The notes below the pieces were generated by a model. The model saw nothing but the letters and a program-made list of their open reading frames with translations, searched no databases and was not told the DNA's origin. A DNA stretch of 64,000 nt from Lingula anatina (Eukaryota; Brachiopoda; Lingulata; Lingulida; Lingulidae), in the NCBI RefSeq assembly GCF_001039355.2, contig NW_019775479.1, forward strand, positions 179,619 through 243,618, given 5' to 3'. Positions 27,801 through 39,100 of this stretch are shown here, piece after piece. How positions within the stretch are numbered: position 1 is the first letter of the stretch; the number at the start of each line of letters is the position of its first letter. The translations under genes and the position numbers were made by a program.

Positions 27801-30423
27801 ATAATTCTAAAAATCAATTCAAACACTAAGAATGTAGATACATCATATTTAATTTACTGGTTTTGCAGTCAGGCATATAGTTGATGTCTCCGGAGGGATG
27901 CTCACCATAAGAAAGGTGCAGATCTACTGATGTTCAAGTTATGTTGATGGTTTACCGCAGATACTATATAACCTTCTTCATGCACTGTCAGTGGAGATAG
28001 CCTGGACAGGGTAGCAGCTGGAATATATACCACAAAGGTGCATTAAGATTTTTATTACTTTTATCTCAATTACAGTGTAGTTAAAAAACAAAAATTCAGC
28101 TGTAGAAACAAAGTAACAAACAGACATTTCAAAATTTTCTGAATTTTCTGTAAACAAAAATGTCACATCCTTCACCATTAAAAGGTACTTAAACTACACA
28201 AATTTCAATTAGAAATATTCACATGGAAGTTTCTCTCACCTTTGTCAAAGAACTTGTACCTGACATAGCACCTGGCATTCTTGTCCAGTTTAGTTTGTCC
28301 AGCTATGAGAGCATTGGTCAGTGGGAAAGCCCCCATGTCCACATGGACAGTTACATGGTTTATGCCGTCTGAACTTTCATCTGTAATTTCAAATGAAATT
28401 CAACATAAGAACTAAAACCATCTAACATACTAATATGTTTTTTGTTCACTGAGTCATACAAGATTCCTAAGCCTCATACTGGATTTTCATCAAAATAATA
28501 ATAAAAGTTGCACTGTTAAGTGATCATTTAAACTAAAATGAACACAAAGAGTGCCAAGTTATAAGTAGTACATAAGATGGCCTTGTCTATCATTTTATCT
28601 TACCAAGCTGTCATTTTCTTCAACTTTCAACCTTTATCATGACATCCCATTACCTGCACTTTCCCAGTCATCCTCCAGGTCATACTCAGGAGCCCAACCC
28701 ACTCCTCTGGCAGCATGGATCACTCTACCACGGTCGTCATGGTGAGCAAACCTGAGTGACACCTCAAGTCCACCAACCACACGCTCTAGTCCTTTGTTTC
28801 CATGGTGAGGGGAGGAATCATCTGCCTGTACTTCATCTTTTCCAGCCTTTTTTGCCCAGCCCAGGGATGGGAGGTGGACAGGGTACCAGCCATGGAGACC
28901 TGATCAAAACAAAAAAGCCTTGCGTTTTTAATGTATGTATACATCAATCATACAATATTTAAAGCAAGATATTAATATTGTGAAGTCATGTCTTGTATAA
29001 TAAAGTTTGAGTTAATTCATTACAATATTTAGGACTGAGGGTATCTGATGGTATTGAAACAACAGAATTTAAATATCTTTTAAGAACAAGAATTGTTACA
29101 GAAACTTAATATTACCAGTTTTATGAGTAAGAAGATAGAGCAGTGGTATAGTTGTTGTCCCCAGTAATACATCTCCAGTCTTTGTGAACAGTTTTCTACC
29201 AGTTACTTCTGCTGATCCCGTGTATACATACTGACCATCTAAGTCTGAAAGAGAAGTCAAAGAGAAAATGTATGAGATACTTTCAAATATTTTTTTCACC
29301 ATTCTTTGACCAAATTTGGGCATTCTATATCAACTACATCAAATGAATCACTGACTGTTATATTCAAGTATACTCGTTTTTCAAGAAGTGAATGTAATGG
29401 TCAAATCTGACTAAAAACATGAAGGCGAGAGACTTGTGAAGAGGAGAAATCATCATCCAAAAACAACAGACAGCATTCCACTCCCCATTACCAGGAGACA
29501 GCCCAGGTACTTGATGCCACATCTCAAAGGTGACCTCTGCTGTCTCCAGTATCTCAGCCAGGCAGAGGGCGTCACTGTCTTCCTCTGTCCACAGCAGAGG
29601 ACATGGGAAGTCCATGAAGTAGGAGAACTCTGGAGCAAATGTCCTGGCTACAGTCCTGGTGATGCGCTCATCCTGGGGTACAAGGAGTGAGAAGGTTTTG
29701 ATACAGGATTAGATACACAAATAATGGTTCTTTACTCAATGAACAGAATTCAAGAATCTTTGACATGCAATTACTTAAACAGCACCCAAAATCCCCAACT
29801 TGAAATGACAGAAACTATCCCAGGAAAAGATTTATAACTTCACCTCTGCATTCTGTTCCATCAATTACTTTTTCAACATATTTTTCCTTTTATTTTTTGT
29901 ACTTTAAATGTTTTTCTTAGTGTTAGAATGCAAGAAAGTTTCAAGAAATGCTATCATTATAAACATTTAAGTGATGCTGCTGATTTGATTATTATCAATA
30001 AACATAATTTTTCTACCTACTTGTTTTGATAGGAAGGACAGCCTGGTTCTGACATATGCATTAACCCCTACTTCAGCTGGATACTGCATTCCATCATCAT
30101 GTCTGGCTACAGCCACTGCAGCAGCCTATAAGATATACATGTAAAAATAAGGCTTATTTTCTGAAATAGACTAACTCTTACTTCAGCTGGGTACTGTATT
30201 CCAGCATCATTTCTAACTATAGTCACAGCAACAGCCTTTGAGAGACCTGTTGTCATTTCTTAATTGACATGACTTAACTGTGCCTTAATAATCAACTGTC
30301 AGTCAAATTCAGTACTGGCCAATCGTATGTACAGTAGTTCTTCATGCTGTAGTTTGACTGGGGAACTCTCTTACACTGAACATTTCTGCTATATATAAAG
30401 TCCATTATTACATCAGAGATATC

Positions 30424-30465
<42 letters not shown>

Positions 30466-31107
30466 TGCATGCAAGCATGCACACACATATCACTGTTTAT
30501 GAAATTGACTTCATTGGCACATTTGTAACCTTAATATAAAGTATGTAAATGTGCCCTAACCTTCAGTCCTGATGCCCTGACAATGCCCACAGAGATGCAG
30601 ACTTGAGCTGAAGCCACAGCATGACTGGCTGTGCCATATTTCTCCTCTGGGGAAGCCTGTAAGAGGCACAATGTACAGTCAAGTCTAAAATGTTAGCTAT
30701 AAACAACACTTGCATGATGGATATTACTACAAAATCACTGAGTTTACAATCAGTGGGATTAAGAGTTGTAAATTTAGACTGTGATGTTGTCTACATATTT
30801 TTTTTAACTCACTTTTAAAATGTTGTTGATTATATGACAAGTTACCTTCAGTGTGTTGGTTTTGTAATGAACAGTCACTTCTAGTAACCCAGCTTCTTTT
30901 AACTGAAAGAAAAGATAATAACCCTTACGTACAACCAAGAAAATTGACTTCACAAACCTTTTTTTTTAATAATTCAAAATCTCTTTTCTTACAAATGGGA
31001 AACAGAGCTAAGAGACAAAATAATAATGATATCATCATGTCACAGTGTTCTACCCCAGTGACATACCTTTGCCCTCTCCTCAGGTCCAAGGTTGTCCGAG
31101 TCTCCAG
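21818..31107 (-). CDS. C2CD3: C2CD3, 3' half, copy 1 (exons 28 partial to 46)
   Basis: Redundant allele of the C2CD3 3' half; for the gene see 33165-46363. Exons in transcript order: 31067-31107 (exon 28, cut by the n), 30846-30902, 30561-30656, 30021-30125, 29492-29672, 29116-29244, 28654-28899, 28240-28380, 27906-28017, 27472-27630, 27035-27134, 26507-26727, 25979-26135, 25680-25731, 25160-25359, 24481-24779, 22582-24177, 22212-22341, 21818-21994. All frames stay open. Relative to the other copy, exon 43 is 21 nt shorter (Ala/His/Gln repeat) and exon 44 is 12 nt longer (Gln/His run), both in frame. The last intron but one starts with GTATCC (U12 type). As an isolated gene model this would lack a 5' end, so it should be merged with the other copy. 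Confidence 0.9.
22342..22581 (-). other. C2CD3: U12-type GT-AG intron 44 of C2CD3 (copy 1)
   Basis: The minus-strand donor reads GAATT|GTATCCTTTC, the U12 5' splice-site consensus. CCCTTGAC lies about 15 nt before the acceptor, matching the U12 branch-point consensus (TTCCTTRAC). The acceptor is AG. The join restores the frame between exons 44 and 45. Confidence 0.82.
30182..30235 (-). other. C2CD3: Duplicated exon-31 fragment in C2CD3 intron 30 (copy 1)
   Basis: A 54-nt in-frame near-copy of the start of exon 31, bounded by AG on the acceptor side and GAA|GTAAGA on the donor side; encodes [18 protein letters not shown]. The same block occurs in the other copy at 41428-41481. Confidence 0.6.
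30429..30462. repeat. AC microsatellite (copy 1 allele, about 17 units)
   Basis: A perfect AC run in C2CD3 intron 30, followed by GCATGCATGCA-type repeats. The matching allele at 41664-41733 is about twice as long and lacks the GCATGC tail. Confidence 0.95.
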
Positions 31108-31108
31108 N
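31108..31108. other. Contig join (n) inside C2CD3 exon 28 copy 1
   Basis: One n. To its left is C2CD3 exon 28 sequence that continues intact only at 42350; to its right is sequence matching about 20039. The order of genes across the join is therefore artificial. Confidence 0.9.
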
Positions 31109-31267
31109 TCGTAGACGTTTTAATTCTTAATTGTTAATTAGACTCGTGGTACTTATATTTATCATTGAAGAAAAGATACCTTATGAAGAACAGCAGCAAT
31201 GTTGTAAAGTAGACATCTTGAGACAGAATTCACAGTATATGTTTTTGATTTCTGCATGGCTGCTTAG

Positions 31268-31513
31268 ACTGGGTTCCCATACATACTAGTAGCCATCAGG
31301 GATCGATCTAACTCCCTGGGGAGTCTCACTAAATTGTTATCAACTAACTGGCTTAAATGTCTGTCACGCCAACCAAATCAGCTAGGGGGTAAGGATAATT
31401 ATCTCCTAACCACTTTACTAGGCGTGACAGACATTTAAGTCGGCCAAGTTGACAGCAATTTAGTGAGATCCCCAGGGAGATGGATCAATCCAAATATCTG
31501 TGGGAATGGTCCC
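31268..31513. mobile_element. Palindromic MITE inserted in one copy only, with TTAG target duplication
   Basis: A 246-bp insertion flanked by TTAG on both sides (31264-31267 and 31514-31517). The equivalent place in copy 1 (about 20203-20210) reads GCTTAGTTTGCC with one TTAG and no insert, a clean empty site. The reversed right end (GGGACCATTCCCACAGAT) pairs imperfectly with the left end, and the two halves are inverted copies almost to the middle (CTCCCTGGGGA, CTCACTAAATTG, TTAAATGTCTGTCACGCC). It has no coding capacity and belongs to the family of the element at 855-1067. Confidence 0.9.
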
Positions 31514-31666
31514 TTAGTTTGCCCTTTATTCTATCACTATCAAACTTTAACCTGCTAACACCTAAGAAGTGATTGTAAAAGCAAACGCCATTATGATGAT
31601 AATGATGATGCACACTAACACAATATCAGTTACAGAAGCAATGTTCAATCTTTTTTGAATTGACAG

Positions 31667-32536
31667 GAATGGTAAGAACCTGGTGGACTTTACCTATGTA
31701 GAGAATGTGGTTCATGGTCACATCATTGCAGCAGAGAAGCTGGAGGCAGGATCTCCAGTCTGTGGCAAGGTCAGTCTAACCATTCTGGGTCAATCTCATG
31801 GCGCACTACTACATATATATTTTAAGAAAAGGCAAATGTTTCATCCAATTATCTTTTGCCCAATGTTTTTTTCCAAGAATAATTCAAATTTATATAGAGT
31901 TGGGACTAGCTGTTTTTGTCCAAAGTCAATTATACATGGACTGTATACCATTCTTCAGAGAATAAACAGGACTGGGACTTCCAGATTTAATATGTCATAA
32001 TTAAGTGTTCATTTAATGCAAGGCTGTTACATGCAAGGTCTAATGTAACTATATATAGTCATCAATAAAGCAAGCAATGAACAGGTTCACTACCTTTTGG
32101 ACTGTAGTGAATGCAGATTTTTATCACCAGATTTTAACCATCGGAATAGAAATCCTAAAATGCCTGTTGCTTTACCATGTCTTTAACTTACCCTTCACAG
32201 GCTTACAACATCACCAATGATGAGCCCATCTATTTCTGGTCCTTCTTGTCCAGACTGTTGACTGGACTTCAGTATGACACACCAAAGTACAGCATTCCAT
32301 ACACAGTGATATTCTTCATTGCACTGCTAGTCCAGTTCTTCTGCTTCCTCCTGCGCCCCCTGGTGACCATCAAACCCACCTTCACGCCCATGAGAGTGGC
32401 ACTGGCAGGAACATTTCACTACTACAGTTGTGATAGAGCCAAGAGAGACATGGGGTACGCACCAGTAGTGCCCTTGGGCAAGGGGATAGAATTGACAATA
32501 AAGGCGTTTCCTCATCTTAAAAACTCTAGGACTTAG
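31667..32536 (+). CDS. NSDHL: NSDHL last two exons, second copy
   Basis: Exons 31667-31769 and 32201-32536 repeat NSDHL exons 6 and 7 (20341-20443, 20864-21199) with only a few amino-acid changes (for example DDP to DEP, TIR to TIK, LDKG to LGKG). No exons 1-5 precede this copy: left of it is the contig join. It is best read as the other allele of the NSDHL 3' end, not a truncated paralogue. Splice sites and the TAG stop are intact. Confidence 0.88.
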
Positions 32537-33164
32537 TGATTGCATTTAATTAATATGTATTCTCATCAAAGAAATTTAGTATCGATGACACAGTATTACA
32601 TGGTAATTGAATTAACTATAAAAACTTTCTTATCTTATCAGAGATCTTGTGTTAGATTTAACTGTACTAAATATTTTACGACAGCAAATCATTTTGATGC
32701 AGTCATTTTTAATTTAATGCCAATCTCTCTAGACATTATGGTGTTCTTACAAGAAAATGTAACGTTAACTGTAATGGTATGCTTTGTTTGGCAAGGAATC
32801 TTTTTATTTTATTAATTTAATAAATAGTCTTCTTTTCCCTAAAGATCATGAATGAACAAAATAACTGCAGTGTGTATAAAAACTGCACTCAAATATAATT
32901 GAATGTCATCTCATTACATTCTCATACATATTTAAGTCAATGTAAATCATGAATATTTATACATCTGTAATTGTTACACAAACATTGTCCAAGATTCTAC
33001 TTCCATGAATTTTAATAAATATACTGTTTGAAAAAGATTATTTACCTGAGCATTGGCAGTCATTTTTGAAAGCTTTGGCTAAAATGTCATTAACTTAATT
33101 CAGGTAAAACCTGTTGGGTGAAGTGGATAACAGTATCACTGTGTAGATAATTATGAACTTTAAA

Positions 33165-36100
33165 TCATGAAAGATTTGATGAAAATATTTTTGCTATTCG
33201 CTTTGTCTCTTCTGCAGTGGGAAGAGGTCTGCTTTTTACTGATAAAGGCATCTTAGGCTTGTTGCCTGGTTTGGAAGACAGTCTGTTTACCAGTTCATTG
33301 GCAGCTTTTGCTTTTTGTTCTGTTCTGGGATCTTGAGGAGCCTTGAAAGAAAAAAAAAAGGATGCTGACGTGATAGCCTACTAAAGTGCTGGTGTCTATA
33401 GACTATAGGCTATTTAATCAAGCCAGAAAATAAGGTTTCAACCAATCTCCCTAATTAATGGTATTTTCAAAGTAACGTGTCCACTTTTTCTCTACTAGTT
33501 AGAAAAAGTTATTCCAAACAAAGTTAATTTTTATGAAAGAAAACATTTGTTTACTTGATCTATAATGTCCTGCCTCCTTGGTTCTGGTCTAGGATGGAGA
33601 GCAGTGGCCATCTGCAGTGCCCTCATGGAAGCCTCCAGGTCCTGGGCTGGCAGGAAGAAGTTTGGAACGGTGGCTGCCTGGGATCTATGATAATATGAGT
33701 CAAGGGAAATACTGCACAATTTTTTTGGAGAAAAAATACATTAAATAAGATTTATTTGAAGATTATAATAATATCAAGAGTATCACTGATGCATCACTGA
33801 CTTAAGTTTTTTCTAAATCAAGTGAAAGTTTTCAAAAGAATTTGGTACAGAAAATAACAGGATATTAAAAAATTGGTTCATTTAGAGTGATTTAATAACA
33901 TGAAAGGATACAATTCCTGATATCTTGGTGGTATGTTCTCCTTTAGATCTGCAGGTGCTCTAGATAAAGGTAGAACTTCCGTTTCACTGCTGGAGTCTTG
34001 ATCCTGATCTCTTTCAGAGAATCTAGGTTCTGCTTTTACAGGAGACTTGCCTTTCTCTTTATTAAGTCTATTATCAGTGTCCACATCTCTCATATACCTC
34101 TCCTCTCCTCTCTTGGTCAAGACAGGACCATGAGAGGTCAATTCACCACTGTGTTGGGCCTGTCTTACATCAGATCTACCTAAAGGTGGCACTGTACGAG
34201 GTGAATAATGTTGCTGGCTGTCCAGGTCAGAGGAACATGGTGTTGGGGTCCCGCTAAGTCCTTTCTCTGGTGTGAAATGAACCTGGTGATCATATTCAGT
34301 ATTTGTCATGAACACTGGACTAACTGGACTGGGTGTCCTCAGGGTGCTGCTGGACTGTGCTCCAGTCAACTCCTGTTGTTTGTGATGAGATGGTGGTGGC
34401 AGGATGGGGCTGGGCGTGTTGGAGGCTGAGGTCTCCTCTCTGGATTCAACCTGTCTGTGCCTGTCACCAGTTGGAACCACTGAGGGAGAGTGCCTGTCTG
34501 AAGGTGGGGGCGGGTTCGTGAAAAATGCCTCTATTTCTTGATCCTCTTCTTCAGATCTTTGAACTTCATCATGTAACAGATGTTGGCCAACAGAGGTCAC
34601 TGGCGATGTCTTGTCAAGACGTGACTGTTCAGGAGCAATGGAAGCATCACTTAGCCAGCTATCCTTCTCACTAAACCTTTGAACTTTAGGAGGCCCTACT
34701 GGTTTGAACTCAGCTGGCTGTGGCAGTTTGCCTGTCCTTTCCTCTAGTCCCCAGCTAGAGATATCATTGAGAGGTTTAGGGACCACAAAACTTGTGTCCT
34801 CATTTTCCACATCTTCTTCACCTTCTGAGGAACTTGGCCTCTGTTTCCATCCTGTCAAAATTTCATCATCATCATCACTATCATGTACTGAGAGAAGTGA
34901 AGAGGCAGGAGACATTGCTCTCAGTTGAACGTCTAAATCAGTCCTATCTGTAGGCTGTGCTTTATGTGGTCTTGGAGGTATGTCGTCGAATTGCAATTTT
35001 GTAACCACACTGCCTTCTCTTCCATTAACTGGGTCCTGAACTGTGTGTTTTAATTTGTCAGGTCTGGAGGGCTCCTCACCAGAAGTCTGTTTCTCAGGAT
35101 TGTATGATGGAAACTTAGCTGCAAGCTTTGGAGACAAAAGAGCGTGTGGTCTTTGATCACCTTGAGATTCTTCACCTTTGCCTGAGCCAGGCCCAGTTTG
35201 AGGCATTTTGCTGCCAGAAAGTAGTCCAAGGCTCTCAACAGGTGTCACTTCACCTTCTCTTTCAAGATGGGGCCTGTCTGTACTTCCAAACATATCCTGC
35301 ACAGTTTGGTGTACAATTCCAGCTACTGGATTGTGTGAGTTTTGTTTGTGTCTACCATGTCGTTCGGGTTGTGTCTGTGGTCTTTGTTGTTGCTGTTGTT
35401 GTTGTTGTTGTGATGTCAGCTCATCTGGCCATTTAGAACTTGCCAACTTGAACTGCAGTCTTCTTGTGATATCATCCAAATCACGCATATTGGACCTGGA
35501 ACAATGTTGTTGAGGGTGAAAATGAGTGTGCACAATATTAAATACAAATAGTTTTCCTTATTGTTTTTCTGTCTTACTTACAATTAAACCATTTATTCTT
35601 TGTATTTACACTCAGAAAAACTAAACAAGGGTGTGGATTTTCAATGTGAAAATGAAGTGAATTTAATGACTGATAACAACTATATCTCAAACATATGCAA
35701 CAATCAATATACATTTCATCAAATACTTTGCACTGACAGCTTGCATTCTGTGCCTTTGACCTATTGTAAATCACATGAGCTGAGGAACCCAGATTCACCA
35801 ACCTGAGATTTGAGAAAAGGAAAGAACTGGAAGAATTTCCCTGCTGGAGTGGCTCCCTCTCTGCTGCTGCCTGGTAATGATCCTGTGGTGCCACCTGGTG
35901 ATGTGCTGGTGGTGCCGCCTGGTGATGTGCTGGTGCTGCCCCCTGCTGGTGCAATTGTTCGTGGTACTTTTTGACATTTTGATAGTGCTCTTCATGATGG
36001 GGTGGCAGAGGTGGCAGTGAGTGATGGTCTTCAAGCCGTATCTGTTGTTCTGGGTACCAGGAGAGATGGGCAGGAAAACTTGGATAGGTGGCAGATGATG

Positions 36101-39100
36101 CATACATTCCTCCAAATGGCTTCTGGAACATGCAGAGACTGAATGTTTACTCAGTGACTGGCCTTTCATTTGCAACTTGCTTCAAAAGTTAGTGACATAT
36201 TAGGCTTAACATTTTTACTGGTCCAGCCAAAGCTGATAACTAATACTTCTACATAAAACTTCACAAAAAACGTTATCATATATTGAGATTTGCAACAGAA
36301 AAAATAAAATGAGTTACAAAAGCAAAGATGATCAGAGACAACATAAGAAGCCGCTGAAGCAACATAGAGTTGCAAATAAACCAAACAGATTAAGTCATAA
36401 AATGTATCAATGAACATATCCATAAACCAAATAAAATTATACATTTAAATTTACGAATGTCCATCAGACATAAGTTCATAAACTAACCACCAATTTTTAC
36501 CTTTGGTGTAGTCTTCTCCTCTGGTGCAGACTTCTCTATGGGCTGGAGTATCTCCTGGGGAACCACGCTGACTTTAATCTGGCCCTGGCACTGTCCACTG
36601 AAGTCCATGATGTTATACCAGCCACAGATCTGCTTCAAGCCATGCAGGAGAGGAGACAGGTCCACAGATACAAACCCTAGCACTCTGTCCACTGACTTAT
36701 CTGAAATGTTTAGGGTTGGGGAAGTGATAACTGTATTTATCAAGGGTGTGCTGATATATTTACTTGTTTACATGTGCTGAATATGGGGATCATGAATTCT
36801 TTTTTCCTGCATTTCAAGCTAAGAAATTGTTGCATGTTTATGCAAGATGAGAGGTTATAATAATAATGTAATATAACAAATCAATAAAATTTTTAATGCA
36901 AAAGTCTACCTAAGGAAGATGCATGCCCATCTCCCTTGAACATTCCTCTGTTGAATATTTCATACAAAGCTCAGGGACTAATATGTCTTTTAAGATACAC
37001 AAACAAAAAACCTACCTGGTGACTGTGAAGCTGCCTTTGGTTTGTGCCACACCTTGAAGACCAGATGCTGAAGGACAAATATTGATCAGATATAACTTTG
37101 ATTTACCTATACTGAAAAGCCATAAGTAGAAAATGCAAAAAAAAGTATATTTAGACTTATTGAAACTTGACACGCATTTGGAACAAATTAGTCCTTCAAA
37201 CTTGAAAAAAAAAGTAAATCTAGAAAATTTAATCTAATTTTTGATTCTATAGAAAATCAATTATTTCACTTAAACAGCTTATTTAAGGCTGTCAATCATT
37301 TCAATTACCTTGCTCTCTCCATACAGCAGGTCTTTGCTGAGCCTGGTATCATGCTGATGCTCCCACAGTGGGCAGCCTGTACTGGGGACTACGTTAGTAT
37401 GGGATGGGACGGTTTTCTCTGCAGTCTGGTAGGCGACGTAGCTGTTTGGTGGACCTGTTTCATGGCTGGGAGAGAAAACAAATATAAAGAAGATTGATAA
37501 AATTCTGAAAATTGTTTCTCTTAATATTAACTGGTAAACCATGTAGTATTTAGTCAGTGTTGCCTCATGCTGTATCATAGAAACTAGAAATCCCCACCCT
37601 ATTTCTTATCATTTAACTCCTGTCAAAATTTTTCTTTATTTAGTTTATTTTGAACAAAAAAAATTAACTTTTAAGCTCCATATTTGACTTTATCTGGGGG
37701 GCACACAGGGAAGAGCCATAATAATCAAAGTTACCAATATCAACTCACAAAGGTAGGCTAACTGGGAGACCACCTTTTACTTATTCTAATAAATGATCCA
37801 TAAAGAATTCCCAAACAACATCTATCTGTCTCCTACCTGTGCTTGTCTGTGACTACAGGTAAATGTAAAGCCCTCTCAATACTGATATGTGCTGCAAAAC
37901 TGTGCTTGTCTGGAGGAATGATATCTTCTTCTTCATCTTTGTACTTTTGCTTTTTGTGTGCTCCACCTTCCTTTTCCTTACCATGTCTGGATCTGGGTAA
38001 CATTTCTACGTCAGAGTTTTCATCGCTGCTGGCAAATGTCACCTCTTCTTCTGATTCCTGAGAATTTAAGAAAGAAAAATAGTATTAACTGTGTATTGAT
38101 CTGCTGCTATTATAAAATATGTATACAATACTGCACATGAAATGACAATTATACTTTTTTCTCATTCTGAAGATTAACTTTCAAGAAAAGAGAGAACAAG
38201 GGCTTTTTTTAAAGAAATACTGCAAACTCTTGAGAAGTCCTTTGTGTAACAGGTATAAAACCAATAACTGATACTATGTATCTAGTGCAAACTCTATGTT
38301 ACCAGTACAGTTTAGTACTCTATGTATCTAGTACAGTCTAGTGCTCTGTCCCTGTGTACCTGTTCCATTCTTCCAAATGCTGGTTTCAGAGTGACATGTG
38401 CCCTGAGGAAAGCACCCCCCAGACTGGACACCCCTGGCTTGAACAGGGGGTACATGCCGCTGGAAATACACAACAAGATATGTGAACTTTATCCAAGAAC
38501 TAAACATATACTGCCACTGAGTGATTACAGTGATAGTTATCTTTATTTACTAGGAAATGCACATATACACAGGCCAAAATTCTTGCTTCCTTAGCTGTCA
38601 ATAAGAGAAAGTAAATCTTTTTGTTTGTTTTTTAACAACTGTCCAACATACTTTCAGAACAATGGATACAAAATATATTAGTACATTCATATTCCATAAT
38701 CAAGAGAAAAACACACCCTTTCAGTCTGTATATACTGAATCTGTTAGTATACACCTACCTAACCCTATGTTGTCTTCTCCTCCTGTCTGCTAGACTCTCC
38801 AGGTCTATATAAGCACAGCCTATAAGTTTGTCCCTGTGGCGTGGCTTGGCCCTCTCTCCATCCTTACCACTGTAGCTCACCCATAACTGAACTTCAAGTC
38901 TCTCTTCCTTCAAATACCTGGAATAAGCACGCCAAGACATAACTCCTTGCATTCAGTTCACTGATATCAGCCTTAATTCCAAGAATTCTAAAAAAAATAA
39001 AAGTCCTCAAAATCTGTTTTTTTTTTTCCTAAGCCACACAGAAACATTTTTATGCACAATGGAAACAAAATAGTTTTAAAAAATCATTTCAAACACTAAG

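Larger units (their letters stand above)
20039..31107. repeat. Large duplicated block A, copy 1 (probable haplotype overlap)
   Basis: This 11 kb stretch is nearly the same as 31109-42357 in order and orientation, with scattered SNPs and small indels. It includes NSDHL exons 6-7 and C2CD3 exons 29-46, and ends inside C2CD3 exon 28 exactly at the n at 31108. A copy ending at the join, in mid-exon, points to overlapping contigs from two alleles rather than a genomic tandem duplication. Confidence 0.85.

Noticed and set aside
31667-32536. NSDHL pseudogene or truncated paralogue
   Set aside because: Splice sites, frame and stop are intact and flanking noncoding sequence matches copy 1; allelic copy is simpler.
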